Assembly (NCBI GenBank): GCA_018401885.1
Contig: JAGYKB010000008.1
Location: forward strand, 40,519 to 104,518
DNA length: 64,000 bases
Direction of reading: 5' to 3'
From: Gammaproteobacteria bacterium
GTDB lineage: Bacteria; Pseudomonadota; Gammaproteobacteria; Pseudomonadales; Pseudohongiellaceae
The stretch's first letter is position 1, and each line of letters starts with the position of its first letter. Below, piece by piece: positions 54,930 to 64,000 of this stretch. Position numbers and translations under genes: made by a program. The notes beneath the pieces were generated by a model. It saw only the letters and a program-made list of their open reading frames with translations. It was not told where the DNA came from and did not search any database.

Positions 54930-56295
54930 CGCGCGTCTTACCGTGGCCCAGCTGATCATTGCCACGAGAGTGTTGGCGAAGACGGCCCCTCCGAAAAAGC
55001 CTGTCACACCATAGAGACGGCTTCCCAGGTACGCGCAAGGCACGTAGAAAACAAAAAATCGGGCAATGCTTAAATAGAGGGCCGTCATAGGGCGATGCAT
55101 GGCGTTAAGCGATGAATTACTTAATATGATGATGCCCTGCATTCCGTATCCCATCGGTAAAATCCAAATAAAGAGACGTATTGTCTCGAGCACTTCAGGG
55201 TCCGAGGTGAACAAGCCTGCTATCCAGGGTGCTGCAAGAATTAGCAGAAGATAAACAGCAAATTGCCAGATCACAATGAAGCGAAGGCTCATGCTGTAGG
55301 CCTCCTTTATCCGATCTAATCGTGCCGCCCCGTAATTTTGGCTTATCAACGGCGGCAGCGTGGATGACATCGCTAGCACTAGAAGAGTGGCTATGGCTCG
55401 AGCCTTGCACCGACGCCAAAGGCTGCGACGACGCTGGTTCCGATCCTGCCGCTATCGCAGTCATTGTCCCCATCGCTAGGGGTGTCATCATGTTGGCGCC
55501 AGCCGCTGGCAATCCTATTCGTAACATCTCCCGTGATGAACTTATAAGTATTTGCTGACTAGGTAGGCTAGTGCTTATAAGTCGATGCTTTATCGCAAGA
55601 TGATAAAACAGGTAGCCATAGCCAACCGTCCACGCGGTAAGCGTCGCGATAGCGGCGCCTTTAAGGCCCATGGCTGGGACAGGTCCCCACCCGAAGATTA
55701 GCAGGGGGTCAAGGCATGCATTGATCAGGCCGGATCCGGCCATGATTATGCTCGGCGTTTTCGAGTCGCCATGCGCGCGCAGAATGCTGTTGGCCGTCAT
55801 TAACCCAACAAGGAGAACGCTGCCAGGGAACCAAATGCTCATATAGTCGTGAATTAGTGCTATGAGCGTTGCGTCGGCTCCCATTACAGTGAACAGCGGC
55901 TCCATAAAAAACCAGCAACCCGCGATGAGCACCGCAGCGAAGGCGAGCGCGACATAATTGATGACTGTTGAGCTTTCTTTAGCTCGCACGAGGTCTTCGC
56001 GGCCAATGTATTTAGCGACAACAGCGGAAGCGCCGATACCGAGGCCGATCGCGAGGCTCATGATGGTGAAGGTGATAGGGAAGGTGAAGCTAATCGCCGT
56101 GAGCTCGGCGGTGCCTAGAAGGCTTACGAAGAATGTGTCTACGAGACTGAACGTAAACATCATGAACATGCCGACGATCATCGGCAGCGTCATTCGGATT
56201 AGTGACGCTTTTATGGAGCCTTCGACAAGGCTATGTTTTTGTTGCTGGGAAGGCGGCTCATTGCGCTGGCTAGTATTCGATGACTCGTTTGACAT
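54891..56295 (-). pseudogene. MATE-family efflux transporter with two apparent frameshifts
   Basis: The gene is split between an N-terminal frame (to about residue 282) and a C-terminal frame resuming at LAMSSTLPPLISQNYGAARL. Restoring one base near 55446 and one near 55394 joins them into a 468-residue MATE protein (1405 + 2 bases = 469 codons), with IGTSVVAAFGVGARLEPIATLLVLA between. MATE proteins export drugs using Na+ or H+ gradients. The start SNESSNTSQ and helices such as MTLPMIVGMFMMFTFSLVDTFFVSLLG are intact. The two single-base losses are more like sequence errors or very recent decay than long-standing loss. Confidence 0.82.
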
Positions 56296-56321
56296 AGCGC
56301 GCCTATCCTGTGTGATTGCTG

Positions 56322-57113
56322 TTAAGCACCTTTCTTCGCTTGGCGCAGTTTTACCATCTGCTTAAGGATTTTGGGGTTGGCGAACAGAAGTTCTTGCGCG
56401 CTCGAATAGTCGGGGTTTGCCAATTCCGAACCAATTAAGCCTCCTGCCTCCTTTAAAATCAATGCCGCGGCGTCGATTGAGTGACTTGCTACGGCGACAT
56501 TTGGCGCCCAGCCGCCTTGGAGCCGATCCGCGGCTGTGCTGACTATGTCCAATGCCGCGCAGCCTGAGATGCGGACACGTGCGCCTGCATCGACAACAGC
56601 ACGCTGCAAATCTAGAAGCGTTCCAATGTCCTCCGAGTCGTCATTGAGACCAACAAGCGCGCCGACACTTAGTTCTGTTTCTTTGCCGACGCGGAGTCTT
56701 CGAGAATTAAGCTGAGCGCCACCACCGCGTGAGGCCACGAACTCTTCATTTGTCATGGGGCAGACTATGGCAGCATGTTGAATAACACCCTCTATTTTGC
56801 AGGCGAGCGATACCGCGAATTGCGTGTAGCCTCGAGCGAAATTGTGGTTGCCTATCAACGGGTCGATCAGCCAAACGATATCCTTGCGTATACCAGCCCG
56901 CAGGCCAGTTGCGCGCGAATCGATGCTATGCTCGGGGTAAGCCTTGAGTAGGTGATACTGCAGCGTTTTGTCGGAATCGAGGTCCATCGACGTGAGGAAC
57001 GAGTTGGGGTCATCGTTAATCACTTTGATTCGGTCGAGTCTATCGCTGCTATGGGCTATCGCCTCGGCGGCATCACGCGCTGCTTTGAGCGCAATATTTA
57101 TCATTGGGTGCAT
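56322..57113 (-). CDS. suhB: SuhB-like protein with degenerate phosphatase site
   Basis: The 263-residue protein matches E. coli SuhB from the first residues (MHPMINIALKAARDA) to NPKILKQMV. In active family members the Mg ligands come from a GEES-like motif, DPLDGTTNF and a later WD. Here those sites read SRATG (66-70), DPLIGNHNF (84-92) and SHSIDAA (210-216), so several metal ligands are lost. Activity on inositol phosphates is unlikely. E. coli SuhB also acts in rRNA antitermination with Nus factors without needing catalysis, and that role could be kept. Its divergent neighbour trmJ matches E. coli order. Confidence 0.9.
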   Translation of the reverse strand: MHPMINIALKAARDAAEAIAHSSDRLDRIKVINDDPNSFLTSMDLDSDKTLQYHLLKAYPEHSIDSRATGLRAGIRKDIVWLIDPLIGNHNFARGYTQFAVSLACKIEGVIQHAAIVCPMTNEEFVASRGGGAQLNSRRLRVGKETELSVGALVGLNDDSEDIGTLLDLQRAVVDAGARVRISGCAALDIVSTAADRLQGGWAPNVAVASHSIDAAALILKEAGGLIGSELANPDYSSAQELLFANPKILKQMVKLRQAKKGA

Positions 57114-57408
57114 TAAACCGATCCTATCAAAGTGGTCTCTGCGCGCGCAGATTGTAGCGCCGAGTAACGAGCAATTACTCGATGAACGGCGCGCGAGGCG
57201 AAAGCAGAAAAAGTAAAGAGCGAGAGACTTATCTATCGCACCATCGCATAGCCATGGTAATCAAGAGCCTCAGGGGAGGTAATGATAACAGAAGAGAGGC
57301 GATGCGATGAATTTCTTTATCGACCTCACGAGGGGTTTTGGCTAGTCGATCCTCGTGTCCATGCTGCTATAATGCGCTTCTGACAGACTCCTCCTAAGGA
57401 AATCCCAC

Positions 57409-58266
57409 TTGAATATCGAGAAAAAGCCCACTGCGGCCGAATGGATGCCACAATTGGATCCAAGTCAAATAGCCGTTGTATTAGTTAACACCTCGCATCC
57501 CGGTAATATTGGCGCTACGGCACGGGCAATGAAAAACATGGGCCTCACGCAGCTGATTCTCGTGGATCCCGAGGAATTTCCAAGCGGTGCGGCAACGGCG
57601 CGAGCGGTTTCTGCCGTTGATATTCTCGAAAACGCGCGAGTCGTAAACACGTTGGAAGAGGCGGTGGCAGACTGTGGCCTGATTATCGGCACGAGTGCGC
57701 GTTCACGAAAGCTCCCATGGCCCATGCTGGACGGCGAAAGCTGCGCCGACAAGGTATTTAGAGAGCACAAGACTAACAAAGTAGCTTTAGTCTTTGGTCG
57801 CGAAGATTCGGGTCTCAATAACGAGGAGCTTCAGCTCTGTCAGTACCATGTGCAGATACCTACCTCGCCCGAATGTAGTTCGCTAAATTTATCGGCGGCA
57901 GTGATGGTAATAACTTATGAAATTGCCAAGCGTGCGCGCTATCAAGAAAACGCAGTGAAATTACCCGAAGATGATTTTTGGGACCAAGAGCGTGCTACCG
58001 CAGATGAGAATGAGCGATTTTTTGAGCATCTTGAAAAAGTCATGATCGCAATCAGATTCCACGACCCAGAGAACCCTCGGCAACTCATGCAGAGGATGCG
58101 CCGGCTCTTCGGGCGTATTCGAATCGATGTCATGGAGATGAATATTCTGCGCGGAATTTTAAGTAATATCGAATGGCATATAAAAACGCGAGAGGAACGT
58201 AAGGTGCCTCCTCGCGGCGCGACTATCGAGCAACTCGAAGAGCAAATGTCCCAAGAAAAAACTTAG
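57409..58266 (+). CDS. trmJ: tRNA (cytidine/uridine-2'-O-)-methyltransferase TrmJ
   Basis: A TTG codon at 57409 with TAAGGAAA seven bases upstream is the likely start; the next in-frame ATG is 12 codons later and lacks such a site. The 285-residue SPOUT methyltransferase has [60 protein letters not shown] and [15 protein letters not shown]. It methylates the ribose at position 32 of tRNAs. It ends with a coiled C-terminus, and its stop overlaps the stop of the convergent YgiQ gene by 4 nt. Confidence 0.94.
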   Translation: MNIEKKPTAAEWMPQLDPSQIAVVLVNTSHPGNIGATARAMKNMGLTQLILVDPEEFPSGAATARAVSAVDILENARVVNTLEEAVADCGLIIGTSARSRKLPWPMLDGESCADKVFREHKTNKVALVFGREDSGLNNEELQLCQYHVQIPTSPECSSLNLSAAVMVITYEIAKRARYQENAVKLPEDDFWDQERATADENERFFEHLEKVMIAIRFHDPENPRQLMQRMRRLFGRIRIDVMEMNILRGILSNIEWHIKTREERKVPPRGATIEQLEEQMSQEKT

Positions 58267-60440
58267 CGCCTCGCGCGGGCTGCTTGTCCTGCGCTTTTGC
58301 CGCGGCCGCCTCTCGCGGTCTTCCCTCGAGTCACAGGTCGGCCCTTGGGTTTTTCATGCGGCACCAAATGCTTTTCTTCATTGCCAATCAAGTCTGTGCG
58401 TCCAAGCTTAGTTAACGCTGTGCGTAGCATTGGCCAATTTTTTTCATCGTGATAGCGCAGAAACGCCTTCTGCAGGCGGCGCTGCTCTAAATTCTTCGAC
58501 ACTTTTACTTTCTCGCTCTTGTAACGCACTTTTTCGAGTGGGTTGCGCTCGGAATAGTACATGGCCGTTGCGAGCGCCATTGGCGAAGGGTAAAAGGTCT
58601 GGACTTGATCAGGTTTAAACTTTCTTTCCTTCAGCCACAGGCTAAGATTCAACATGTCTTCATCGTCGCTGCCCGGGTGTGCTGCGATAAAATAAGGAAT
58701 CAAGTATTGCTCTTTTCCTGCTTTTTTAGAAAATTTGTCGAACAGTCGCTTAAACTCGTCATACGCCGAAATGCTTGGCTTCATCATCTTCGCTAAGGTT
58801 TTGTCTTCGCTGTGCTCTGGCGCTATTTTCAAGTAGCCGCCAACATGATGCGAAACTAGCTCTTCAATGTATTCGGGATCTTTCAAGGCGAGGTCGTAGC
58901 GCAGACCGCTCGCGATAGCGACGCGCTTTACGCCAGGAATTGCGCGCGCTTTGCGATAAAGCTCGGTTGTTGGCTTGTGATCAGTTTCTAGGTGTTTGCA
59001 AATGCTTGGATAAACACAGGACAGCCGCTTACAGGTTTTCTGAATCGCAGGTGATTTGCAATTGAGTTTGTACATGTTGGCGGTGGGGCCGCCCAGATCT
59101 GAAATGGTGCCGGTGAATCCCGGTACCATATCGCGTATTTTTTCGATTTCGCTAAGGATCGATTCTTCTGAACGACTTTGAATAATGCGGCCTTCGTGTT
59201 CGGTAATAGAACAGAAGGTACAGCCACCAAAACAGCCCCGCATGATATTAACCGACGTCTTAATCATGTCGTAAGCTGGGATTCGAGCGTCGCCATAGGC
59301 GGGGTGCGGACGACGCTTGTAATCGAAGCTAAATACCCAGTCCATTTCGTCTGTTTCGAGCGGAATAGGTGGTGGGTTTACCCATATCTCCAGTGTGCCG
59401 TGGCGCTGGACTAGCGTCTTGGCATTGTAGGGGTTCGCTTCCTGGTGCAGCACGCGAGAGGCGTGTGCATAAAGCGCAGGATCGCTTACTACCTTGCTGT
59501 ACGAGGGCAGACGAATATAGGTTGTTTTGGCGTCGTATTTTTCTTTTCGCTGGAGAGGCATCGGTATGATTTTGATCGCCTGGGTCGAGTCGGATGCAGC
59601 ATTTACCGAGTTCCCAGCAGTAGCGGCCGCTTCGGCATCGGGTTCGCGGTCATGGAAGTCGTAAGGATTAGGTATCGCATCTATTTTCGATGGCCAGTCG
59701 ATGCGTGTCGAATCGATTTCAGTCCAACCTTCGGGTAATTCCTTTAAGACAACTGCTGCACCGCGCGTCTGCCAGAGCTCTTTGACTTCCTTACCGTTGG
59801 CTATTGCATGTGCAACCTCGACGAGTGCTCGCTCTGAATTGCCGTAAAGAAGAATATCCGCATTAGAATCAATCAATACAGAACGCCGAACGGCGTCTGT
59901 CCAGTAATCGTATTGCGCAATGCGCCTCAGGCTAGCCTCAATGCCGCCGATGACAATAGGCGTGTCGTAATACGCTTCGCGGCAGCGCTGGCTGTACACG
60001 ATCACCGAGCGGTCGGGGCGTTTGCCAGCCTCTGCATGAGGTGTATAGGCATCGTCGTTACGCAGTCTGAGATCTGCTGTATAGCGATTGATCAGGGAGT
60101 CCATGTTGCCGCCGGTAACGCCGAAGAATAGGTTCGGTTTGCCTAGCTGCTTAAAGGGCTCGGCGCTGTCCCATTCTGGCTGCGCGATGATGCCAACGCG
60201 AAAGCCCTGCGCTTCGAGCAAGCGTCCAACCACGGCCATGCCAAAGCTAGGATGATCTACATATGCGTCGGCAGTGACGATTATAATGTCACAGCTATCC
60301 CAGCCGAGCGCATCCATTTCGGCGCGCGACATTGGCAGATAGGGCGCCGTGTCGAAGCACTCGGCCCAATACTTGGGGTAGGAGAACAGCTTGCGCGGCT
60401 TGAATTCGTCTACCGCGTCGTTCGAGTGTTTCTGCGCCAT
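58263..60440 (-). CDS. YgiQ-family radical SAM protein
   Basis: This 725-residue UPF0313/YgiQ protein starts with the N-terminal domain ([30 protein letters not shown], then [15 protein letters not shown]). The radical SAM motif is [19 protein letters not shown] (CxxxCxxC). [15 protein letters not shown] and the C-terminal [21 protein letters not shown]-type segment are present. The last 40 residues are Arg/Gly-rich, as in relatives. The reaction is unknown in the family. There is no obvious substrate partner beside it. Confidence 0.93.
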   Translation of the reverse strand: MAQKHSNDAVDEFKPRKLFSYPKYWAECFDTAPYLPMSRAEMDALGWDSCDIIIVTADAYVDHPSFGMAVVGRLLEAQGFRVGIIAQPEWDSAEPFKQLGKPNLFFGVTGGNMDSLINRYTADLRLRNDDAYTPHAEAGKRPDRSVIVYSQRCREAYYDTPIVIGGIEASLRRIAQYDYWTDAVRRSVLIDSNADILLYGNSERALVEVAHAIANGKEVKELWQTRGAAVVLKELPEGWTEIDSTRIDWPSKIDAIPNPYDFHDREPDAEAAATAGNSVNAASDSTQAIKIIPMPLQRKEKYDAKTTYIRLPSYSKVVSDPALYAHASRVLHQEANPYNAKTLVQRHGTLEIWVNPPPIPLETDEMDWVFSFDYKRRPHPAYGDARIPAYDMIKTSVNIMRGCFGGCTFCSITEHEGRIIQSRSEESILSEIEKIRDMVPGFTGTISDLGGPTANMYKLNCKSPAIQKTCKRLSCVYPSICKHLETDHKPTTELYRKARAIPGVKRVAIASGLRYDLALKDPEYIEELVSHHVGGYLKIAPEHSEDKTLAKMMKPSISAYDEFKRLFDKFSKKAGKEQYLIPYFIAAHPGSDDEDMLNLSLWLKERKFKPDQVQTFYPSPMALATAMYYSERNPLEKVRYKSEKVKVSKNLEQRRLQKAFLRYHDEKNWPMLRTALTKLGRTDLIGNEEKHLVPHEKPKGRPVTRGKTARGGRGKSAGQAARARR

Positions 60441-60632
60441 GATGTACTCGTTTCCCAGTCTTGCTGCGCTGCCGGCTCGTTTTCTAGAGTCCTTTTTTAG
60501 CGCGTGTTCGATTGGGTTAATAAAACATTAATCAGGCGCAAAGCTGAGTCAGCGCTGCGCTTGTATTGACTCGATAGTATACCGCGTCTACGCGCTGGTT
60601 TCGTGATTAGTTTTAGCTGCAAAAGATTGTCG

Positions 60633-61283
60633 CTACGCATCGATGGGTTGGATTCGGTAGGCGCAACGTCTCGCGCCTTCTAGCAAGTAGTCGCTACGTT
60701 CGACAGTTGCGTAGCCCTCGAGAAGTTTTTTGAACAAAGACAACTCTGCTACACAAAAAGCGGAACAACTACTCGCCGCGGCAAAAATAGGGCAGTGATT
60801 CTCAATTAATAGCCAGCCACTAGGCGTCAGCCTGAGTTCGGCCATAAATCCGTCGCGGCTGCGCTTAGCACAAAGTGCTTCGAGTGTGCCGCTAAGGCTT
60901 AACTGTGGGTCGGGCAATTCGTTTTGGTATTGGGAGAGAAGTGAGTTTTCGTTCACTTCGATGAGCTTGCTGAGGCCGGCATCGCCGAATGTCTGCGCTG
61001 CTGCAGTTATAAGCTCCACTGCAATACGCGCGTGCCCGTCGGTAAACAAGGCATGGCCCTGCGTGGTAAGTTTCCATAGCGTTACCGGCCGTCCTCGAGT
61101 CTGGTGGCTCAGCTGTGCATGCTTAACGTAGCCTTTATCCTGCAGCTGCGCCAAATGCTGGCGCACTCCCATCGTGGTTAGGCCAAGCTGGCCTGCCAGT
61201 ATTTTAATCGACTGAGGCCCGCGACTTTTTAAACGTCCAACGAGCTGCTCTTGGGTGGTCGGCAGGAGCGAGAGATCGGTCAT
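60633..61283 (-). CDS. SufR-like winged-helix regulator with Cys-rich sensor tail
   Basis: The ATG at 61283 is used; the ORF's TTG four codons earlier lacks support. The 216-residue protein has an N-terminal winged helix (IKILAGQLGLTTMGVRQHLAQLQDKGYVKHAQ). A C-terminal part has Cys164, Cys173, Cys177 and Cys207 in ENHCPIFAAASSCSAFC and ARRCAYRI. SufR-type regulators bind an Fe-S cluster with similar cysteines, so iron-sulfur or redox sensing is plausible. It is divergent from putP, which may be a target, but no suf genes are near. Confidence 0.83.
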   Translation of the reverse strand: MTDLSLLPTTQEQLVGRLKSRGPQSIKILAGQLGLTTMGVRQHLAQLQDKGYVKHAQLSHQTRGRPVTLWKLTTQGHALFTDGHARIAVELITAAAQTFGDAGLSKLIEVNENSLLSQYQNELPDPQLSLSGTLEALCAKRSRDGFMAELRLTPSGWLLIENHCPIFAAASSCSAFCVAELSLFKKLLEGYATVERSDYLLEGARRCAYRIQPIDA

Positions 61284-61544
61284 GGCAGAATCCAATACGC
61301 GGTTGTCTAAGCTTTCGGCGAAGTTAACAAATAGTTTACTTTATTAATTCTCGCCGGTAGTTTGGAGTGGTTGACCTATCGCCGTCGGTTGGCTAGCTGA
61401 TATTCTTTAGCCGTCGCGTGTTAGGCTCTTTCGTCCCGGCGTTGGCTCTGTACCAAAATCGTTAGAGCTTTCTTCTAGACGTCAGGTCATCACTCGGCAA
61501 TAACTAACAATTCAGGGGTATCAATTATCGATTCGTTGTCTTCA

Positions 61545-63047
61545 ATGTCGCAAGGGTCGGCTAGCTCATGGCCGCTGCTAGTGACGTTCTTCGTTTATTT
61601 GCTCGGCATATTACTACTCGGTATCCGCGCTTATCAGCAGACCCATGATCTAGGTGACTATTTACTTGGTGGGCGTAAATTGGGCTCTGCAGTCACCGCG
61701 CTTTCGGTTGGCGCCTCCGATATGAGCGGATGGTTACTCCTCGGATTACCCGGCGCAGTGTATCTTTCGGGGCTTCAGGAAAGTTGGATCGGCATTGGTC
61801 TTATTATCGGTGCGTATCTCAATTGGTTGCTCGTTGCTCGCAGATTGCGCGTATTCAGCTTTCATGCCGATAACGCCCTCACGCTACCCGATTATCTTGA
61901 GTGTCGTTTTAGAGACGAAAGCAGACTGCTGAGAATACTCTCAGCAGCGGTGATTCTGTTGTTCTTTACCTTCTATGTCGCCTCGGGGCTCGTGAGCGGG
62001 GCGATTCTGTTTGAGAGTAGTTTCGGTCTCGATTATGGCGTTGCGTTACTCATTGGTGCGTTTGTCATCGTGTCTTATACCTTTGTCGGCGGCTTTCTAG
62101 CGGTGGCTTGGACCGACGCCATACAAGCGTGCCTAATGGCCGCTGCGCTAGTGATGACCCCGATAGCTGTCTTCTCAGCGGTGGGTGGTACGCAAGAAGT
62201 GATGGAGCAAGTCGCTTTGGTTAACCCTAATGGCCTCGATCTGTTTGGCGATATGGGTGTGCTGAGCTTGATCAGCCTCCTTGCTTGGGGGCTTGGTTAC
62301 GCAGGTCAGCCGCACATTCTCACGAGGTTCATGGCGATCGAAGATCCTTCAAAACTCGCCTCCGCGCGGCGGTTAGCGATGAGCTGGATGGTGATCATGC
62401 TGGCAGGATCTGTTGCGACGGGCTTCGCAGGTATAGCTTATTTTTCTGCTGCGCCGCTCGCTAACCCCGAGACGGTCTTTATCAGTCTAAGCCAGGCATT
62501 GTTTAATCCTTGGATGGCAGGCGTTATCACTGCGGCAATCCTCTCGGCGATCATGTCTACGATCGATTCACAGCTGCTCGTTTGCTCCTCGGTTATCAGC
62601 GAGGACTTTTACAGAACGTTCTTCCGACCACAGGCGAGCGGCAGTGAACTGGTTTTAGTGAGCCGCCTTGCCGTTGTAGGTGTAGCGCTTATTTCGCTTG
62701 TGATCGCGATGGATCGCGAAAGCAAAGTGCTAGAACTGGTCAGTTATGCGTGGGCGGGTTTTGGTGCTGCGTTCGGGCCGGTTATCCTGCTGTCGCTCTT
62801 CATGCGAAGCATGACCGCATCGGGCGCGATCGCAGGGATTCTTGCCGGCGCGATCACAGTGGTTGTTTGGTCGAATCTCTCTGGCGGCATTTTTGATCTG
62901 TATGAAATGGTCCCTGGCTTTGCCGTATCGCTTACTTGCGTTCTCGCTGTGAGCTTGCGCTGGCCCGAGTGCCGCGAAAAGGTATTAGGCCAATTTGATG
63001 AGGCAAGGGCGCTCTCTCGAAATTTGACGATCGGAGAAGAGTCTTAA
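61545..63047 (+). CDS. putP: Sodium/proline symporter
   Basis: The ATG at 61545 (MSQGSASSW) is preferred to a TTG three codons earlier; neither has a strong ribosome site. The 500-residue SSS-family protein has about 13 membrane segments and the PutP-type signatures DLGDYLLGGRKLGSAVTALSVGASDMSGWLLLGLPGAVYLSG and GYAGQPHILTRFMA. The Na+-site Ser/Thr in SAIMSTIDSQLLVCSSVISEDFY are also present. It imports proline with Na+. Its stop overlaps the stop of the convergent ElaA-like gene by 4 nt. Confidence 0.93.
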   Translation: MSQGSASSWPLLVTFFVYLLGILLLGIRAYQQTHDLGDYLLGGRKLGSAVTALSVGASDMSGWLLLGLPGAVYLSGLQESWIGIGLIIGAYLNWLLVARRLRVFSFHADNALTLPDYLECRFRDESRLLRILSAAVILLFFTFYVASGLVSGAILFESSFGLDYGVALLIGAFVIVSYTFVGGFLAVAWTDAIQACLMAAALVMTPIAVFSAVGGTQEVMEQVALVNPNGLDLFGDMGVLSLISLLAWGLGYAGQPHILTRFMAIEDPSKLASARRLAMSWMVIMLAGSVATGFAGIAYFSAAPLANPETVFISLSQALFNPWMAGVITAAILSAIMSTIDSQLLVCSSVISEDFYRTFFRPQASGSELVLVSRLAVVGVALISLVIAMDRESKVLELVSYAWAGFGAAFGPVILLSLFMRSMTASGAIAGILAGAITVVVWSNLSGGIFDLYEMVPGFAVSLTCVLAVSLRWPECREKVLGQFDEARALSRNLTIGEES

Positions 63048-63514
63048 CCGCGCGCGGCTCGCGTCATCTGAATATGGGGGATATCGTCTTCTAGATAGGG
63101 GGACGAAGTCGTCTCGAAATCGAATGCGGCATAAAAGGCTTCTAGGTGCTGTTGAGCCGAAATTGTGATTGCGGCTTTTGGATAGAGTTTGCAGCAGGCA
63201 TCGATTGCCTCTCTTACTAGTGCTTTACCTCGGCCTGTTCCACGAAGAGAAGGGCTGGTCACGATACGCCCAATTGAAGCGCCTGCATATTTTACGCCCG
63301 GAGCGACGATGCGAGCGCAGCATAGCACTTCGTTCTCTGCATCAAGCGCAATAAGGTGATGCGCATTTTGGTCGTAGTTATCGAGGTCGAGATAAACACA
63401 GTCTTGCTCAACGACAAAAACCTCACTGCGCAGTCTCAGCATTGAGTAGAGTTCCGAGTTGCTGAGCGTGTCGAAGGTTTTTGTATGCCAAGTGAGTGTT
63501 ATAGCGAGTGTCAT
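63044..63514 (-). CDS. GNAT acetyltransferase, ElaA-like
   Basis: The 156-residue protein is close to ElaA: LTWHTKTFDTLSNSELYSMLRLRSEVFVVEQDCVYLDLD. The acetyl-CoA loop is seen as SLRGTGRGKALVREAI, and the C-terminus has FYAAFDFETTSSPYLEDDIPHIQM. It should acetylate an unidentified amine. The ATG position gives the normal family length. It converges on putP. Confidence 0.9.
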   Translation of the reverse strand: MTLAITLTWHTKTFDTLSNSELYSMLRLRSEVFVVEQDCVYLDLDNYDQNAHHLIALDAENEVLCCARIVAPGVKYAGASIGRIVTSPSLRGTGRGKALVREAIDACCKLYPKAAITISAQQHLEAFYAAFDFETTSSPYLEDDIPHIQMTRAARG

Positions 63515-63795
63515 GGGGGCCTGCTTTGGGGTGGGTCAAACGCATGGACTATATGAATTTAATGCCCCTGAGTCTATCATCGCGGCTTAGGGTGACAAAT
63601 CTCTCGCGTAAGAGATGACATCTGCTTCGAATAACAATCCGCGCGAAAACCCTCTAAAGACTATGATAAACTTCGCGCTGATATTAACCTGCTAGTCTAG
63701 TTATCTAGTTGTCCATAATTGATCCTCAGATCTCTTTCCTATAGATGACCCATAGACGATAGCAGGCAGGTACTTTTTAAGAATTCACCGATTAA
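63515..63795. other. Gap between ElaA-like gene and tRNA-Arg(CCU)
   Basis: I see no ORF with coding character here. The last ~100 bp should contain the tRNA promoter, but no convincing -35/-10 pair was found. Confidence 0.3.
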
Positions 63796-63872
63796 GCCCC
63801 GGTGGCACAGCTGGATAGCGCGGCCCCCTCCTAAGGGGCAGGTCAGAGGTTCGAATCCTCTCCGGGGCACCA
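63796..63872 (+). tRNA. tRNA-Arg (CCU anticodon)
   Basis: The 77-nt sequence has acceptor GCCCCGG with CCGGGGC, discriminator A and an encoded CCA. The anticodon loop is CTCCTAA on a GCCCC/GGGGC stem, giving anticodon CCT for AGG. The T-arm AGAGG-TTCGAAT-CCTCT is complete. tRNA-Arg(CCU) 3' ends are frequent integration sites; the 128 bases after it show no integrase gene before the window ends. Confidence 0.95.
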
Positions 63873-64000
63873 TACACCGCAAGACCTGCTCATTAAGAGG
63901 AGCTTTCGATTGCGTCAGTCGCTACGAAATCGGTTCTCAATAGATTTCCCGAGTCAAATCAATCTTTCTGCCATCAGGCACGGCTAAACTTTTTCTACAG

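Noticed and set aside
1-64000. CRISPR array, prophage or insertion sequence
   Set aside because: No regular repeat-spacer pattern, transposase, integrase or phage structural gene was found on either strand.

Overview
The window is chromosomal DNA of a gammaproteobacterium. Gene orders typical of that class include alaS-lysC-csrA-tRNA-Ser, rplU-rpmA-obgE-proB near rpsT and murJ, and suhB divergent from trmJ. A YeiP-type EF-P paralogue (EfpL) and a UUG start on rpsT also fit. TonB-dependent uptake, a TorF-type porin, Na+/proline symport, a PQQ dehydrogenase and ETF-ubiquinone oxidoreductase suggest an aerobic, probably aquatic, heterotroph. The lineage within the class (for example Cellvibrionales- or OM182-like) is a guess.

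Layout. 1-12.1 kb is core: the end of threonine synthase, recJ, a DsbD-family protein with a duplicated N-terminal domain, a PP2C phosphatase, an AI-2E/PerM transporter, alaS, lysC, csrA and tRNA-Ser(GCU). 12.2-32.9 kb is accessory: a small exported repeat protein, a retropepsin, three exported metallo-beta-lactamase-fold hydrolases, a CoA-ester cluster resembling itaconate/mesaconate metabolism (CaiB transferase, HTD2-type hydratase, MaoC, CitE-like lyase, acyl-CoA dehydrogenase), a porin, tRNA-Arg(ACG), a Sel1 protein, a selenoprotein gene, an epoxide-hydrolase-like enzyme, a PQQ dehydrogenase, a second CaiB, an exported methyltransferase and a TonB receptor. 33-50 kb is mostly housekeeping: ETF-QO, acyl-CoA synthetase, ispB, rplU, rpmA, obgE, proB, rpsT, murJ, efpL, aroG, tyrB-like, folD. 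50-64 kb mixes small exported and regulatory genes, two radical SAM enzymes, a MATE transporter, suhB/trmJ, a SufR-like regulator, putP, an ElaA-like acetyltransferase and tRNA-Arg(CCU).

The main discovery is at 24.0-24.9 kb on the minus strand. Two ORFs that look separate are one 311-residue GrdB/PrdB-like protein interrupted by an in-frame TGA. The TGA lies in a U-x-x-C motif, and a hairpin matching the bacterial SECIS consensus starts 10 nt after it, with its loop 17 nt after it. It is therefore very probably a selenoprotein, and no partner reductase subunits lie nearby.

Other notable points are a SuhB that has lost its inositol-phosphatase metal ligands, a DsbD with two DsbD-alpha-like modules, two small exported proteins built of internal repeats, and clustered indels in obgE and in a MATE gene that look like sequence errors or recent decay.
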